Source of the DNA: JAUSIK01 sp964362915
GTDB taxonomy: Archaea > Nanobdellota > Nanobdellia > Pacearchaeales > GW2011-AR1
Assembly (NCBI GenBank): GCA_964362915.1
Contig: CAYIGH010000005.1
Span: 1-47,455, forward strand
DNA: 47,455 nucleotides
Direction of reading: 5' to 3'
Shown: positions 47,387-47,455 of the stretch, one piece after another
Position numbering within the stretch: position 1 is the stretch's first letter
Layout of the letters: each line of letters begins with the position of its first letter
Translations under genes and position numbers: made by a program
Notes under the pieces: generated by a model
What the model was told of the DNA's origin: nothing
Seen by the model: the letters and a program-made list of their open reading frames with translations, nothing else
Database searches by the model: none

Positions 47387-47455
47387 TTAATTTAATAAAT
47401 CATATAATGCTACTTGAGCACTTGATTTTAGATATGGATAATCTTGCGCCCATTT
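47387..47455 (-). pseudogene. Possible C-terminally truncated TnpB/OrfB-like remnant (edge)
   Basis: 22 codons open from the window edge to a TAA at 47387: KWAQDYPYLKSSAQVALYDLLN. The pattern W-x2-(D/E)YP-x-LK-x-S-x-Q-x-AL-x-DL resembles the N-terminal region of IS200/IS605-type TnpB proteins ('YPWLKEVPSQALQQALRDL'), after which intact proteins continue with DKAF; here a stop follows. If correct it is a broken transposon gene. The fragment is too short for certainty. Confidence 0.3.

Noticed and set aside
1..47455. CRISPR array, rRNA genes or a replication origin
   Set aside because: I saw no regularly spaced direct repeats, no rRNA-like sequence, and no cluster of origin-type repeats beside a cdc6/orc gene.

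Overview
This AT-rich 47.5-kb window comes from an archaeon. It encodes fused archaeal RNA polymerase A, B and H subunits, archaeal NusA, S12, S7, EF-2 and a DnaG-type TOPRIM primase. It also carries a BHB-type tRNA intron, and many genes have a TTTAAA- or TTTATA-type TATA box 24-30 nt before an ATG, which implies leaderless transcripts. Compact overlapping genes, an S-layer-like protein whose mature end reads like the 'putative S-layer protein' of Pacearchaeota/Woesearchaeota, and an integrase of the type common in those genomes point to a DPANN archaeon (Nanobdellota; Pacearchaeota/Woesearchaeota-like). The assignment is inference from sequence; no database was searched.

Layout. 0-2.5 kb: the N-terminal end of a tyrosine recombinase just beyond the 3' end of tRNA-Ser(CGA), a membrane protein, and a membrane protein/winged-helix pair. 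2.6-9.7 kb: a secreted membrane-anchored protein, a lactate-permease-family transporter, tRNA-Ser(UGA), a PIN protein, an XPD/DinG-like helicase, and a secreted Ca-binding/cysteine-peptidase-like protein. 9.7-17.1 kb: a mannose-metabolism island with a ManC-type cupin isomerase, a phosphohexomutase, a GT4 glycosyltransferase fused to an (alpha/alpha)6-type domain, and two GH130-fold enzymes. 17.2-21.5 kb: small unknown genes, a DUF1761 membrane protein and a dockerin-bearing secreted protein. 21.5-25.4 kb: EF-2 split by a 192-aa mini-intein inside its P-loop, endonuclease IV and a small RHH-like protein. 25.5-28.4 kb: an S-layer-like protein and a Cys-rich surface protein with strong promoters and U-rich terminators. 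28.5-35.4 kb: an SMC-like ATPase with a Rad50-type zinc hook, RNase HII, intron-containing initiator-like tRNA-Met, a CDP-alcohol phosphatidyltransferase operon, tRNA-Ser(GCU), a 33-aa acidic microprotein and DnaG. 35.4-46.4 kb: a secreted Asp-ligand metzincin, then the leftward operon rpoH-rpoB-rpoA(fused)-unknown-deacetylase-like-nusA-rps12-unknown-rps7. 46.5-47.5 kb: a VapBC-like module between two copies of a 51-nt hairpin repeat, and a possible transposase remnant at the edge.

How the genes fit together. The information-processing genes are mostly ordinary, but unknown genes sit inside the normally tight RNAP/S12/S7 operon. The mannose island has everything needed to make mannose-1-phosphate from fructose-6-phosphate, plus an elongating transferase and GH130 mannoside phosphorylase/hydrolase-type enzymes. 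This suggests a mannose-polymer reserve or surface-mannan turnover cycle. The most striking single observations are the EF-2 P-loop mini-intein, the zinc-hook SMC, the mannan locus, and the repeat-flanked toxin-antitoxin cassette.
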